From positions 5,022,001 through 5,086,000 of the forward strand of contig NZ_CP110012.1 of NCBI RefSeq assembly GCF_025947365.1: a DNA stretch of 64,000 bases. Direction: 5' to 3'. The notes below the pieces were generated by a model. That model did not search any database, was not told where the DNA came from, and saw only the letters and a program-made list of their open reading frames with translations. The position numbers and the translations under genes were made by a program. The DNA is from Flavobacterium sp. N502540 (GTDB lineage Bacteria; Bacteroidota; Bacteroidia; Flavobacteriales; Flavobacteriaceae). Positions 35,801 to 46,700 of this stretch are shown piece by piece. The stretch's first letter is position 1; each line of letters starts with the position of its first letter.

Positions 35801-38800
35801 ATTTGGCAGTTTACTTTTGTCTATTTTTCCATTACTGGTCAACGGTAACTCTTCCAATTGTACAAATTGCACCGGAATCATGTAACTCGGTAAAATCTTA
35901 TGTAGTTCAAGAATCAGATCCTGAGTATGCAGAACTTTACTGCTCAAAACGTAAGCTACAAGTTCCTTTTCCTTGTTTGCGTTAAGATGGGCAATAACCA
36001 CTGCTGCATCTACTCCCTCACAGCTAAGAAGACTGCGTTCTATTTCTCCCAATTCTATACGATAACCACGTATTTTGACCTGATCATCAATACGTCCAAG
36101 GAAATCTATAGTGCCATCTGATAGCCATCTGCCCAGGTCTCCTGTCTTATACATTCGATCCCCTTCAACAAATGGATTGGGAATAAATTTTTCTGAAGTC
36201 AGCGCCTCGTTATTGTGGTATCCGCGAGCCAGACCATATCCTCCTATGCAGATCTCTCCGGCCATACCTTTGGCTGCCAAACGATTTTGCGCATCTAAAA
36301 TGTAAATAGCTGTATTGGCAATTGGTTTACCGATACTCACTCGATCAATTCTTTCTTTGCTTCCTTTTTTAATCTCAAAGATACTGGTACAAATACTCGA
36401 TTCTGTGGGACCATAAGCATTGTAATAGTCTACATAGTCGGAAACTTTTAAAACAAGATCCTGACTTACAGACTCTCCTCCTGTTACCACTTTCTTTAAA
36501 CCCGATAATTTACTAATATAAATTAACGGTAAGTATGCCGCCGGAAGTGTGACCATTTCAATATTATGATCCTGAATATAGTTTTCCAAAAGTTCCGGGT
36601 TCTTCTTGTCTGAATCTTTTATTATATGTAAAGCAGAACCGCTTAGTAAGGTTAGAAATATTTCGAAAACAGAAACATCAAAAGAACAGGAAAAAAACTG
36701 TAAACACCTTTGTGATGCGCTAAGACCAATAATAGACTGCTGCGCCTGAATAGAATTTGCTACTGCTCCATGTTCAATCAGAACGCCTTTTGGACGACCT
36801 GTCGAACCTGAAGTATAAATCACATAAGCAAGATCCTTCTGATTTATATTGGTCTTAAAATTTTCTTTATCATAACCTGTTTCAGAATTTCTAAAAACAG
36901 CCAATTCTTCAGCATCTAATAGCGTTACACAGCCGCTGTCTGCTGTCATAAAATCAATCCTCTCCTGAGGGTATTCCGGATCAATAGGTAAATAAGCACC
37001 TCCTGATTTAAGAACGCCAAGAATTGCTATAACCATCCATTCGCTGCGGTCTAATTTAATACCGATCAAATCATTGGCGCGAATATTGTACTTTTTACGT
37101 AAATAATCTCCCAACTCATTTGATAGGTTATGAAGTTCCTGATAAGTGTATTGTGAACCCTCAAATACTATCGCGGTATGATCTGGTGTTTTTAAAACCT
37201 GGTCGCTAAATAAATCAAGCAGATTTTTATCTGCCGGATATTCAAATGCCGTTTTATTAAAATCCAGCAGAAGTTCATTCTTCTGTAATGAACTCATATA
37301 ATCCAGTTCACAAACTGCTAAATCAGGTTGTGTTAGTGCCGCTTCAATCAATTGAAGCAGATGCCCTCCTATTTGTTCGATAGAATTTTTATAATAAATA
37401 TCACTGTTATATTCAATATTAACGTGCACCCCCTCACCAATCTCTGCAAAATCAAAAGCCAGATCAAATTTGCTTATAACATGCTCTTCTTCTATTTCAT
37501 ATTTGTTTACGCGCAACAGATCCAAAGACTGATCTTCCGATTCGTTGCTAATATCCATACTTTGAAAAAGCACCATGACATCAAATAAAACACTTCGGCT
37601 TGCATCGCGCTTTATGTTGAGATTTTTTACCAGTTCATCAAATGGATATACCTGATGATCGTAAGCACCAAGGGTGACCTGTTTAACTTTTGAGAGTAAT
37701 TCGTTAAAACTATCGTTTCCGCTAAAGCGCGTTCTTAGTGCAAGAGTATTTACATAAAAACCAATCTGATTTTCTAATTCGGAATGATCTCTACCAATAA
37801 TAGAAGACCCAATTACAATATCTTCCTGTTGGGTATATCGATACAATAAAGTTTTAACTGCTGCCAGAAGGGTCATATATAATGTACAGCCATTTTCCTG
37901 CGCAAAATTCTTTAACTTTTTACTCAGTTCAGCAGAGAAACTCATGTTTACAGCACCGCCGTTATAGGTCTTTAAAGCAGGGCGAGCTTTGTCTGCCTGC
38001 AATTCCAGTATCGGAAGAGGCCCCTCGAATTGCTTCAGCCAATAATTCTGATGCTCTTTTAAAGACTCTCCATTTAACTGATCTTGTTGCCAGGCAGCAT
38101 AATCTTTATACTGAATGCGCAATGGTTCGAGTAAATTTTCAAGATTATTATTAAAGGAATTGTAAAGTACAAACAACTCCTTAATTAAAATATCCATAGA
38201 CCAGCCATCAGTAATAATGTGATGCATTACATATGTAAAAATCCATTTATTATTTTCAACTCTATATAAATTTGCTCTCCAAAGCTCTGATGACGAGAGA
38301 TCAAAAGAACTGCTAAGTTCATTTTGAACATATTTTTTCACCATTTGATCCCGATCTTCTTCTAATCTCAGATCAAAAATGCCCATTTTAAAATTTACAC
38401 CATCAGCGTTATCAATAAACTGTTTCGCAACTCCTTCGGCATCTTCTTTAAATGAAGTCCTTAAAATCTCGTGTCTTTTTTGCAATGTATTAAGTGCAAG
38501 CTCAAGTGCGGAAACATTAAGTATACCTTCAAAAGTGTAAAATCCCGGTATATTGTACGCTATACTGCCCCCATCGTATTTACTTAAAACCCAAAGGCGT
38601 TTTTGAGCAGACGACAAATCATAACTTTCCTTTGTATCAACTACTTTGATACTCGAATTGTCATAACCGTTCAGAACTGTCAAATAATCAATTAAACTTG
38701 TTTTATTCGACTTAATCTTTTCTAAAAGATTCTGGTTCATTTCGCCTTTAGGAAATTTAACTATTAACTCTCCTTTTGTAACCTGTAAATGAATATTATG

Positions 38801-38830
38801 GGTACGTAATGTAGATAAAAACTCTCTCAT
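32867..38830 (-). CDS. nonribosomal peptide synthetase, TubC-C-A(aromatic-like)-T-E-C
   Basis: A protein of 1987 residues. TubC-type docking domain 1-50; C domain with HHIITDGWS near 203; A domain with 'YTSGSTGRPKG' near 670; T domain 'FFVSGGDSIKA' near 1048 (GGDS rather than GGHS is typical before an epimerase); epimerisation domain with 'HHLIIDAVSW' near 1232, 'GHGRE' and 'RTVGWFT'; and a terminal C domain with HHALLDGWG near 1706. Code by eye: D-V-F-T-V-G-A-I-C-K, nearest to published Phe codes (DAFTVAAVCK, DAWTIAAICK). The product should carry a D residue here. About 2.4 kb of it is nearly identical to the first module of the 3209-residue NRPS. Confidence 0.92.
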   Translation of the reverse strand: MREFLSTLRTHNIHLQVTKGELIVKFPKGEMNQNLLEKIKSNKTSLIDYLTVLNGYDNSSIKVVDTKESYDLSSAQKRLWVLSKYDGGSIAYNIPGFYTFEGILNVSALELALNTLQKRHEILRTSFKEDAEGVAKQFIDNADGVNFKMGIFDLRLEEDRDQMVKKYVQNELSSSFDLSSSELWRANLYRVENNKWIFTYVMHHIITDGWSMDILIKELFVLYNSFNNNLENLLEPLRIQYKDYAAWQQDQLNGESLKEHQNYWLKQFEGPLPILELQADKARPALKTYNGGAVNMSFSAELSKKLKNFAQENGCTLYMTLLAAVKTLLYRYTQQEDIVIGSSIIGRDHSELENQIGFYVNTLALRTRFSGNDSFNELLSKVKQVTLGAYDHQVYPFDELVKNLNIKRDASRSVLFDVMVLFQSMDISNESEDQSLDLLRVNKYEIEEEHVISKFDLAFDFAEIGEGVHVNIEYNSDIYYKNSIEQIGGHLLQLIEAALTQPDLAVCELDYMSSLQKNELLLDFNKTAFEYPADKNLLDLFSDQVLKTPDHTAIVFEGSQYTYQELHNLSNELGDYLRKKYNIRANDLIGIKLDRSEWMVIAILGVLKSGGAYLPIDPEYPQERIDFMTADSGCVTLLDAEELAVFRNSETGYDKENFKTNINQKDLAYVIYTSGSTGRPKGVLIEHGAVANSIQAQQSIIGLSASQRCLQFFSCSFDVSVFEIFLTLLSGSALHIIKDSDKKNPELLENYIQDHNIEMVTLPAAYLPLIYISKLSGLKKVVTGGESVSQDLVLKVSDYVDYYNAYGPTESSICTSIFEIKKGSKERIDRVSIGKPIANTAIYILDAQNRLAAKGMAGEICIGGYGLARGYHNNEALTSEKFIPNPFVEGDRMYKTGDLGRWLSDGTIDFLGRIDDQVKIRGYRIELGEIERSLLSCEGVDAAVVIAHLNANKEKELVAYVLSSKVLHTQDLILELHKILPSYMIPVQFVQLEELPLTSNGKIDKSKLPNPDESRMEAGIEYISARNETEQQLLKVYQEVLKKEDIGVKSDFFVSGGDSIKAIQIVGKIKQLGYTISIQEVLAHPVIEDLIGKIQIVTATKDQEIIEGNIPLSPIQHSFFQSDKPVKNHFNQSVLLVAKERIIEKHLKEVFDKIFEHHDALRMHYPANANGYSQINKGFDQGCPVDVINIEDENEFLEHCDRLQSGFDLEKGPLFRVCLFRNKECDRLLMIAHHLIIDAVSWRVLFEDFSALYEQCLRNVSLSLPAKTDSFKFWMEKQVEYSNSEILKEEEKYWSLQESIQVHKLPMDIENGSNTYENTTTLSFKLDETTTQALLTKCSKTYNTNVNDILITSFAAAMSDLFNLNTVSINLEGHGREYIGANMDVSRTVGWFTTMFPIVLDVSYKEDKIRQLIQVKEYLHRIPNKGLGYGVLKHISGKKYELEPQITFNYFGDFGSGVQGNNGENLFDFSGDHHGMPFPKTMERESLMDVSGMVVNGCLELSIDYSNEQYIEETIANLLAKFKENLNELILKLSTDESKNITPVDLTYKGFTVESLQLLNSDVDIEDIFQVSDMQRILIEEYEKDVIRKGIYHPLFSWTFTDNSFSLNALKSAIDAIQKKHYALRSGFIRTDNGTICQLVKKNQTANSIEKDLSDLSEAEQRVFIKNTIREDIEAQFKINDTQTLASRFRIFKLAEDSFELMFSAHHALLDGWGGAVFKKELLDFYMSFKADRTVDFTVSPNASIEHVILSNKVTKSKDAIDFWHNELQNWKPFKLEENTDTLAGYSTNSMTVPKEVLQKIREQVLTDKTSLKAIYFKSCIETFRKFLNTKNLSVGVVLNGRSDDLVNGLNAIGLFWNILPFCVDSASSLDNKSIQNKLNKMDEFSKFSAQVIKEKLASDHSFISFNFTHFHNSKNTDTPQITEDFPTLINEFSIDYYHYPLNVRVGINPNDEDQVSIVLDYDQAFFSESMSHEILAEYINQLAAAI
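35755..38125 (-). repeat. duplicated C-A module segment, copy 1
   Basis: About 2.37 kb covering the second half of the C domain and the whole A domain matches 47340-49710 at a constant offset of 11,585 bases, checked at both ends, with no net insertion. Most codons are identical; scattered differences include 'LPILEL' against 'LPVLEL'. Confidence 0.85.
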
Positions 38831-38986
38831 TTTTTGTAATAGGTACTTTTATAAATTATTTTATTAGAAATTGACTTCACTTGAATTAGATTATAGAATT
38901 CAGGTCTAAGGATCACTAAGCTCAAGAATCGATCAGATTGTTCCTTCTGAGAAATTAGATTAAAACTTCAAAAAAGGTGTCTAATA

Positions 38987-39027
38987 CTTCCCCATTACAA
39001 TTGCTTTACAAAATTGTAATGGGGAAG
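38987..39027 (-). terminator. perfect 16-bp hairpin between the CmlA-like gene and the next NRPS
   Basis: CTTCCCCATTACAATT (38987-39002) pairs exactly with AATTGTAATGGGGAAG (39012-39027), with a 9-base loop. It lies 6 bases past the stop codon of the CmlA-like gene, with a short T-run about 12 bases after the stem on the minus strand. It is inside the operon, in the largest gap of the cluster (203 bases). Confidence 0.6.
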
Positions 39028-39033
39028 GGTTGA

Positions 39034-40674
39034 TTAATTTGTTAGTTCGGCCATTTTTTGCTTCTTTTCTGACAATAATTCTTTTTCTCCAAACAAACGT
39101 TCTGCGACTATCCCATTGCTTTCGCAGGACTCTATTAGATAATTGGATTGGATAATTGGATTGGATTCATTTGTATACTCCAGATCCAAAATGTGTTTTA
39201 ACCAAGGTTCCTGACCCATTGCATAAACGTAAACTTCTTTACAATTGAATGCTTCAATCAATTTCTTTCCTTCTTTAAAGTTACTTCCTCTTCCTCTTCG
39301 TGAACGATCGGCTTCCCGTTCCATTACTTCCGGAAATAATGGTCCATATGCCCAAGAAGCCGGTGAACCGTCACATTCCATACCTAAAAATAAAACATCA
39401 ACATCTCCAACAACTTTATTAATGTGTTGGTATAATCTTGGCTCAATATTACAAGCATCAGCTACTGCCAGTATTGAATAACCATCAACACGTATTACAT
39501 ATCCTAATTTACTGTTGATGCATAAATCATGGTGTTCGCCCAAAAATGGTACTCCTGTAATTGAACCTTCTTTAAATGAAATTTTATCCAGATCTCTTAA
39601 TTCATATACATTTTCGAACCCTAAATTATCCAGTAAAAGCTTAAGCGACGGGTCTTCCAAAATACCATCCATGTTTCGGCCAACGATAATATTCTTGACT
39701 TTATGTCTGATTTGCAGAAGTGTTTCTAAAAGAATATGATCCTGATGACTGTGAGTAATTAATACATAATCTATTTGATCCGGTAAATCCAGGTACGTAT
39801 ATCTGGATAAATCTGATTCATAAGTATAGCTTAAAACAGGATCCAGTAAAATACTCACGTTTTTGGTTTCAACAAGTATACAGGCATGTCCAAAATATCT
39901 TGTTCTAATTCCTTCTCCTTCATATTTAGCATACTTAGGAGGTGCTTCTGTGGTAAAAAACGATTTGAAGAAATCCTCATTTGGAATATCAACTCCTAAC
40001 TTTTCTTTAATGAATTCATAAGTTTGGGGTGTATTTTTCATTTTAAATAATTCATCCAGTCCCTTATTTTCAAAAGAAATGGGAAGATGAATTACGTCAT
40101 TTCCAGGTAATCGCGGAGTACTCATAATAAAGGGACGCTCTTTATCTTTAACGATTTCAGACAAGGCAATACTCTGAGATCCTATGGCATAGTAGGGACT
40201 TTTATATAACAAAGCCTCGAAAAAACGAAAGCAGGCATTATTATTTATATCATAATAAAGTTCTACATAACCTCTTAATTTATCTGGTACCTCTTCGTAT
40301 AATGGTTCAAGAGAAAATCCTTTTGCTTTATTTTTTAATAACTGGTGCAGCTCTTTTATTGCGACAGTAAATTCATAGAGTTCTTTATTATTCTCTTTTA
40401 TATCATTAATTAATTTAGCAACCTCTTCCACTTTTTCTCCTTGTAAATCAATAAAAGGACCTCCTCTCATTTCAGGATTTTTAACAGCATCCGCATGGAG
40501 CTCCGGATACTCAACATAAGAATCCATAATGCGTACATATCTATCGAAAAGGTTTAATGCCGCAGTAGCCGGAGAAATTAAATGCACCCATGCAAACCAT
40601 TTATTTACCAATGGTTCAATTTGAATATTCTGTCTTAAATAAATTTGTTTTTCCATATTTTCTATATTTTCCAT
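39034..40674 (-). CDS. CmlA-like diiron beta-hydroxylase of carrier-bound amino acids
   Basis: A protein of 546 residues (CmlA has about 530). A unique N-terminal domain (1-~230) precedes a metallo-beta-lactamase fold. Metal ligands are visible: 'THSHQDH' (H-x-H-x-D-H), 'GEHHDL', where Glu takes the place of a His as in CmlA, and Asp in 'AVADACNIE'. CmlA uses a diiron centre to beta-hydroxylate p-aminophenylalanine on the NRPS CmlP. The same reaction on an aromatic residue bound to the neighbouring NRPSs fits the Phe-like codes in both flanking synthetases. An ordinary MBL hydrolase is less likely given the large N-terminal domain and the Glu ligand. Confidence 0.82.
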   Translation of the reverse strand: MENIENMEKQIYLRQNIQIEPLVNKWFAWVHLISPATAALNLFDRYVRIMDSYVEYPELHADAVKNPEMRGGPFIDLQGEKVEEVAKLINDIKENNKELYEFTVAIKELHQLLKNKAKGFSLEPLYEEVPDKLRGYVELYYDINNNACFRFFEALLYKSPYYAIGSQSIALSEIVKDKERPFIMSTPRLPGNDVIHLPISFENKGLDELFKMKNTPQTYEFIKEKLGVDIPNEDFFKSFFTTEAPPKYAKYEGEGIRTRYFGHACILVETKNVSILLDPVLSYTYESDLSRYTYLDLPDQIDYVLITHSHQDHILLETLLQIRHKVKNIIVGRNMDGILEDPSLKLLLDNLGFENVYELRDLDKISFKEGSITGVPFLGEHHDLCINSKLGYVIRVDGYSILAVADACNIEPRLYQHINKVVGDVDVLFLGMECDGSPASWAYGPLFPEVMEREADRSRRGRGSNFKEGKKLIEAFNCKEVYVYAMGQEPWLKHILDLEYTNESNPIIQSNYLIESCESNGIVAERLFGEKELLSEKKQKMAELTN

Positions 40675-40794
40675 ATTTTGAAGATTTTTTATTTTTATAT
40701 TTTCTGTTTTCTGTTTACTACTTCAAAAGAGTAGCTTACTTAATTATCTCTCTGCGATATCAATGATGTACTATTTTTAAAGTAACACTGTGTT

Positions 40795-43700
40795 TTAAAT
40801 CTTAATTTCATCAAACTCGTCTATCTCGTGCGAAACGGTAGAAAGCAGCCACAAATCATTCTTAATTTTATCTGATAAATTTTCGATTGTAGGTTCAATA
40901 AAAATATTTTTCAGGTCAAGATTTATATCAAAAACATTCTTGATTTTAATTATCAATTTAATTGCTTTTATACTTTGGCCTCCAAGATCAAAGAAGTTGT
41001 CTTTAACTCCGATTCTTTCTCTTCCTAATATTTCTTCCCAAATCAAAACCAATTTTTCTTCTGTTTCATTTCGTGGTGCAACGTAATCGGTAGTAGTTAA
41101 TAACTCCGATACATCCTTATTCTCCAGTGTTTTTCTATTGATCTTACCACTTGAATTTAATGGTAACTGCTCTAGCTGTACAAAATAATTGGGTATCATA
41201 TAGCTTGGTAAGAGGGTGCTTAACCAAATTCGCATCTCTGATGAACTTATCTCTTTCTTACTAACAACATAAGCGATTAATTCTTTGTTGCCTTCTTTAT
41301 TCATTTTTGCGATTACAGCAGCAGAATCGATTTCTTCATAACTTTGAATCGCAGTTTCTATCTCACCTAACTCAATTCTGTATCCCCTTATCTTTACCTG
41401 ATCATCTTTTCTGCCTAAAAACTGAATATTTCCATCTGTTAACCATCTTCCGAAATCACCTGTTTTGTACATTCTTTCTCCTATAGCGAAAGGATTATCT
41501 ACAAACTTCTCATTAGTCAGGTCAGGTCTGTTCAAATATCCACGAGCCAAACCAGCTCCTCCTATGCAAATTTCACCTCTGACTCCTATTGGTGATAATT
41601 GGTTTTCGTCGTTTAATATGTAAATTTTTCGGTTATTTATTGGCTTCCCGATGGCAGATGATTTCTGTGCATCTTCGATTTTAAAATAAGTACAGCATAC
41701 TGTAGATTCGCTAGGTCCATAACTGTCATATAGGTCTATCTTATCTAAAAAATTGCTTACGTAAGAAGTATTAAATACATCCCCACCGCTAATCATCAGT
41801 CTTAGATTAGACAAGTCTAAACCACAATTATTTAATTCATTCAATACCAAAGGAGTAGTACTTATTACAGTAGCTCCTCTTTTTTCTATCAGAGTTTGTA
41901 ATTCATTTATATCCTGTCCTCCATTTCTTCCCATCAGTAAGGTCCCCCCTTTGATCAATACCGGATAAATCTCTTCAATATGTGTATCAAATGAGAAAGA
42001 AGACTGCTGTATACATCGATCGTCTTTAGTTATTTTAAAAGTGCTCTCGAATGTGCTGATATAATCAAAAAGTGACTTGTGCTCAATCATGACCCCTTTT
42101 GGATTTCCTGTAGTACCTGATGTGTAAATAATATAGGCTAAATCACTCTGAATGTTTACAACACCTAAATTTTCAACGGTATACTTTTCCTTTTCGGCGT
42201 TGAACTTTTTAAGTTCTTTTTCGTCTATAATTAATTTACACCCACTATCCGCATACATAAAATCTTTACGATCCTTTGGATACATCGGATCAATTGGTAC
42301 ATATGCTCCACCGCTCTTTAATATAGCAAGAATAGAGATGATTGCCCATTCATTTTTTTCTAGTTCTACCCCTATTAAATCATTTGGATTAACGCTATAA
42401 TTCTCCTTTAAATAAGCTGCAAACTGATTTGATTTTTCATTCAAATCTTTATAAGTAAGTTCTTTTTCTTCAAAAATTAAGGCAATGCTATCAGGAGACT
42501 CAGCAACTTGATCTTCAAATAAATTCACTACATTTTTATCTTCCGGATATCGAACCGTAGTATTATTAAATGTTGTAAGAAAATTTTCTTTTTCAGATTC
42601 TGTCAGATAGTCAAGTTGAAGTATTTCTAATGTTGGTTTTTGAACTACAGCCTGAATTAAACCTACTAAATGGTTTGCCAGTTGATTTGCCAATTGTTCC
42701 GAATATATATCCGTATTATATTCTAAATCAAATGACAATTCTTCTCCTGAATCTACAAAATTAAAGGTAAAATCAAATTTACTAACTACAGCCGTAGTGC
42801 CTTCGTATGGACTAACCTGAAGATCCTCCAAATCCTGCTCGTTATTTTCTTTCGATTCATTATGCTGAACAGTTACCATCACATCAAAAAGCGGATTTCT
42901 GCTCATATCTCTTTGTAAATGCAATGAATCAACCAGTTCATCAAAAGGATATATCTGATGTTCATAAGCTCCAAGAGTAACTTCTTGTATGTTTTTCAAC
43001 AAGCTAACAAAACTATCATGGCTATTGAAACGTGTCCTTAATGCCAAGGTGTTAATATAAAACCCTATTTGATTTTCTAAATCAGAATGCTCTCTTCCTG
43101 CTATTGGAGTACCAATGATAAGATCTTCCTGATTATTGTAACGATAGATTAAAGTATTTACTAAAGCCAGAGCTCCCATAAACAAAGTTGCGCCCTGATT
43201 TTGACATATTTTTTTGATCCCTGCGCTGCTTTCTGCATCAATTTTTTTATAAACAATACCTCCATTATAGGTCTGAAGTAAAGGTCTAACCAAACCTGGC
43301 AGTAAATCAAATACCGGTAATTCTCCTTCAAACTGGTTTAGCCAGTATGTTCTATGCTCTTTTAGGGCCTCTCCGCTTAATTGTTCTTCCTGCCAAACCG
43401 CATAATCTTTATACTGAATGCGTAAAGGAGCCATTTCAGATAGTATTCCGTTTACTTGCTGATTGTAAAACATCATAACTTCCTTTATTAAAACCCCCAT
43501 TGACCAGCCATCACTAATAATATGATGCATCGTGCAATTAAACACATATTTGTTCTCTGCCAGATGAACCAAATATGCTCTTACCAGTGAACCGGATTTA
43601 AGATCGAAAATTGTGTTAAATTCATTATGTAAAATCTTATCTAATTTTTCTTCTTGCCTATTGTCATTTCTAAGATCCTCGTAAATAAGCTTAAATTCTT

Positions 43701-46700
43701 TTTCTTCGAGTATGAACTGTCTTATTTCTCCAGCTTCATTTTCATTAAATGCTGTTCTAAGAATTTCATGTCTTTCAATTAGCTTCTTAAAGGAATTCTC
43801 TAAAATTTTCTGATCTAAATTTCCCTCAAGCACATAAGTACCCGGCATATTATAGGCAACACTTCCCTCTTCAAACTGGCTTAGTATCCATAACCTACGT
43901 TGAGAAGCTGATAACGGATAATACGCTTGTTTCGTGACAGCGTGAATATCAACAAAAGAAGTCTTCTTTGCTTTTTGAATTAATTGAGCCTGATCTTCTA
44001 ATATTGCAGTAACAAATAAATCTTTTAATGCAATTTTTACTTCAAACTCCTTATGTATCTGATTAACGAGTCTTGTCGCTTTTAAACTGTGTCCTCCAAT
44101 TTCAAAGAAGTTCTCTTTTATCCCTAAAGTGTCAATATCTAATACGTTTTTCCAGATAGAGATTAATTTTTCTTCTGTTTCATTTCGCGGGGCAACATAA
44201 TCTACTCCCGTTGCCAGTCCATATACAAAAGGATCTGGCAGCGCTTTTTTGTCAACCTTACCATTTGTAGTTATGGGCAACTCATCAAGTTGTACAAAAT
44301 AACGAGGAATCATATAAACCGGTAAAACACTTCTGATTTGAGTTTTTAAATTTTGCGCATTTAAGATGTCATTACTCAAAACATACGCAACCAATTCGGC
44401 TTCACCAGATGAGTTCTTTTTTGCTATAACTATAGCCGCATTAATTTCAGGAAGGTTTTTTAAAACACTTTCTATTTCTCCCAGCTCAATTCTATATCCC
44501 CGAATTTTAACCTGATCATCTTTTCGTCCTACAAATTCAATACTGCCATCTGATAACCAGCGTCCTAAATCACCGGTTTTATACATTCTTTCACTTGGAG
44601 AAAATGGATTGGTAATGAACTTCTCTTTTGTTAATTTTTCATTATTGAGATAGCCACTTGCCAGTCCAACACCAGAAATACATATTTCACCAATAGTGTT
44701 TATTGATTGTAATTGTAAAGCTTCATTAAGTATATAAATGCTTTTATTATAAGCCGGGTAACCAATTGGTATTGCCGTATAATTTAATGCTGGATCAACT
44801 TTATACAGGGTACTGTTTACGGTACATTCTGATGGGCCATATCCATTAAAAAAATTCTTAAAGCGTGCATAATGTAAGGCATCCTCAACGTATGCAGCTT
44901 CACCAGCCGTAATAATTGTTTTTACTTTATCTAATGGATCTCTGTTCAAAGCTCTTAGATATGCCGGAGGAATGGTTATAACGCTTACATCCTTTTTATT
45001 GATATATTGAACGAATAAGTCAGGATCATCAACTATTTCTTTTTTTAGCAAAACAAGTGTCGCCCCGGCTAATAAAGTCATGAAAATATCCAATACCGAA
45101 CCATCAAAAGATATTGACATAAATTGTAATACCTTATCAGATGAGGTAAGCTGAAGTTTATCTATGTGATCAAATGCCATATTTACCAATCCGGAATGTT
45201 CGATAAGAACCCCTTTGATTGTACCTGTTGAACCTGAAGTATAGATTACATATGCCAGATCTTTTTGTTGGATGTGTACTGAATCCAGTTTTGTTACTGC
45301 ATTATTCGTTTCAGTCGATTCTATTTCAATCAAGTCCCCGTTAAAATAATCTAAATCAGAAATATATTTATTATGGGTAATCAGGACATTTATTTTAGTA
45401 TCCTCGATGATATACTGCTTTCGTTTGGATGGAATTTCAGGATCCATAGGAACATAAGCTCCGCCAGATTTCAAAACTGCCAGTACTGCAATAATCATTT
45501 TCTCTGAACGATCTAACATTATACCAACAAAATCATTTGCCTTAACTCTAAAATTCTCACGTAAACTAAAGGCCAGATTATTAGAATGCTCATTCAGCTG
45601 TCTATAAGTAAGTGTTGTATCTTCGAAGATAACAGCAATATTGTCAGGGTTAAGCTTAACCTGATACTCGAATATATCTAATACCGTTTGATTGGATGGA
45701 TAATCCGATTTTGTAGTATTAAAAGTTGATAATAACTGTGTTTTCTCGTTTGCCGTTAAATAATCAAGCTGCTCAATTGGTAAAGAAGGATTATTAGAAA
45801 TTGCAACAATCAATCTCTCAAAATGAGTAGTCATACAACTTACCGTTTCCGGTAGGAATAAATCACTATTATACTCAATCGTTACAAAAAAATCATCTCC
45901 AGTCTCAATAAAGTCAAAAGTTAGATCAAATTTACTGCTTTGCGCCTCCTCATTTGGATAAGGCTGGATCGAAAGACCTGTTTTCTTATTAAAATCGCTT
46001 TCTTTATACTCATTATTTTGAAAACTAACCATAATATCAAACAACACACTTCTGCTTGGATTGTGCTGAATATTCAGTTCATCAACAAGCGCGTCAAAAG
46101 GGTATATTTGATGTTCATAAGCTCCCAGAGTAACCTTTTTAACATTTTCAAAAAGTTCGTTAAAATTGTCTGTGCCATTAAAACTCGTTCTTAATGCTAA
46201 TGTATTTAAATAGAGCCCTATCTGATCTTCAAGATCAATATGCCCTCTGCCTGCCACAGGAGTGCCTAAAATAATATCAGTCTGATTACTGTATTTGTAT
46301 AACAAAACGTTTACCACGCCCAGTAAAGTCATGAAAAGTGTTCCTTTTCTCTCTTGAGTAATTAGTTTGATAGCTTTGTAACACTCTGGTGTTACTTGTT
46401 TCTTAATGCTACCTCCGTTATATGTTTTTATCTGCGGACGCAATTTATCAACCAGGAGCTCTAAAACTGGTAATTCACCAGAAAGCTGCTCCAGCCAATA
46501 TTTTTTATGCAGTTGTGTAATATCACTATCCACCTGTTGTTGCTGCCAATCAACATAATCCTTGTACTGAATACGGAGATTTGAAAAAGGGTTATTCTGG
46601 TCATGGGAACTGTACAATTCCAGTAATTCCTTAATTAAAAGTCCCATTGACCATCCGTCACTTATAATATGATGCATTACATAAGTGAAGATCCATTTAT

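Noticed and set aside
35803..38154. Plus-strand frames opposite the NRPS genes, repeated at 47282-49739
   Set aside because: They mirror the duplicated C-A segment on the other strand. Their similarity to each other only reflects the duplication.
39034..40674. Plain metallo-beta-lactamase (antibiotic resistance)
   Set aside because: The large N-terminal domain, the Glu in the GEHHDL motif and the NRPS context fit CmlA better than a hydrolase.
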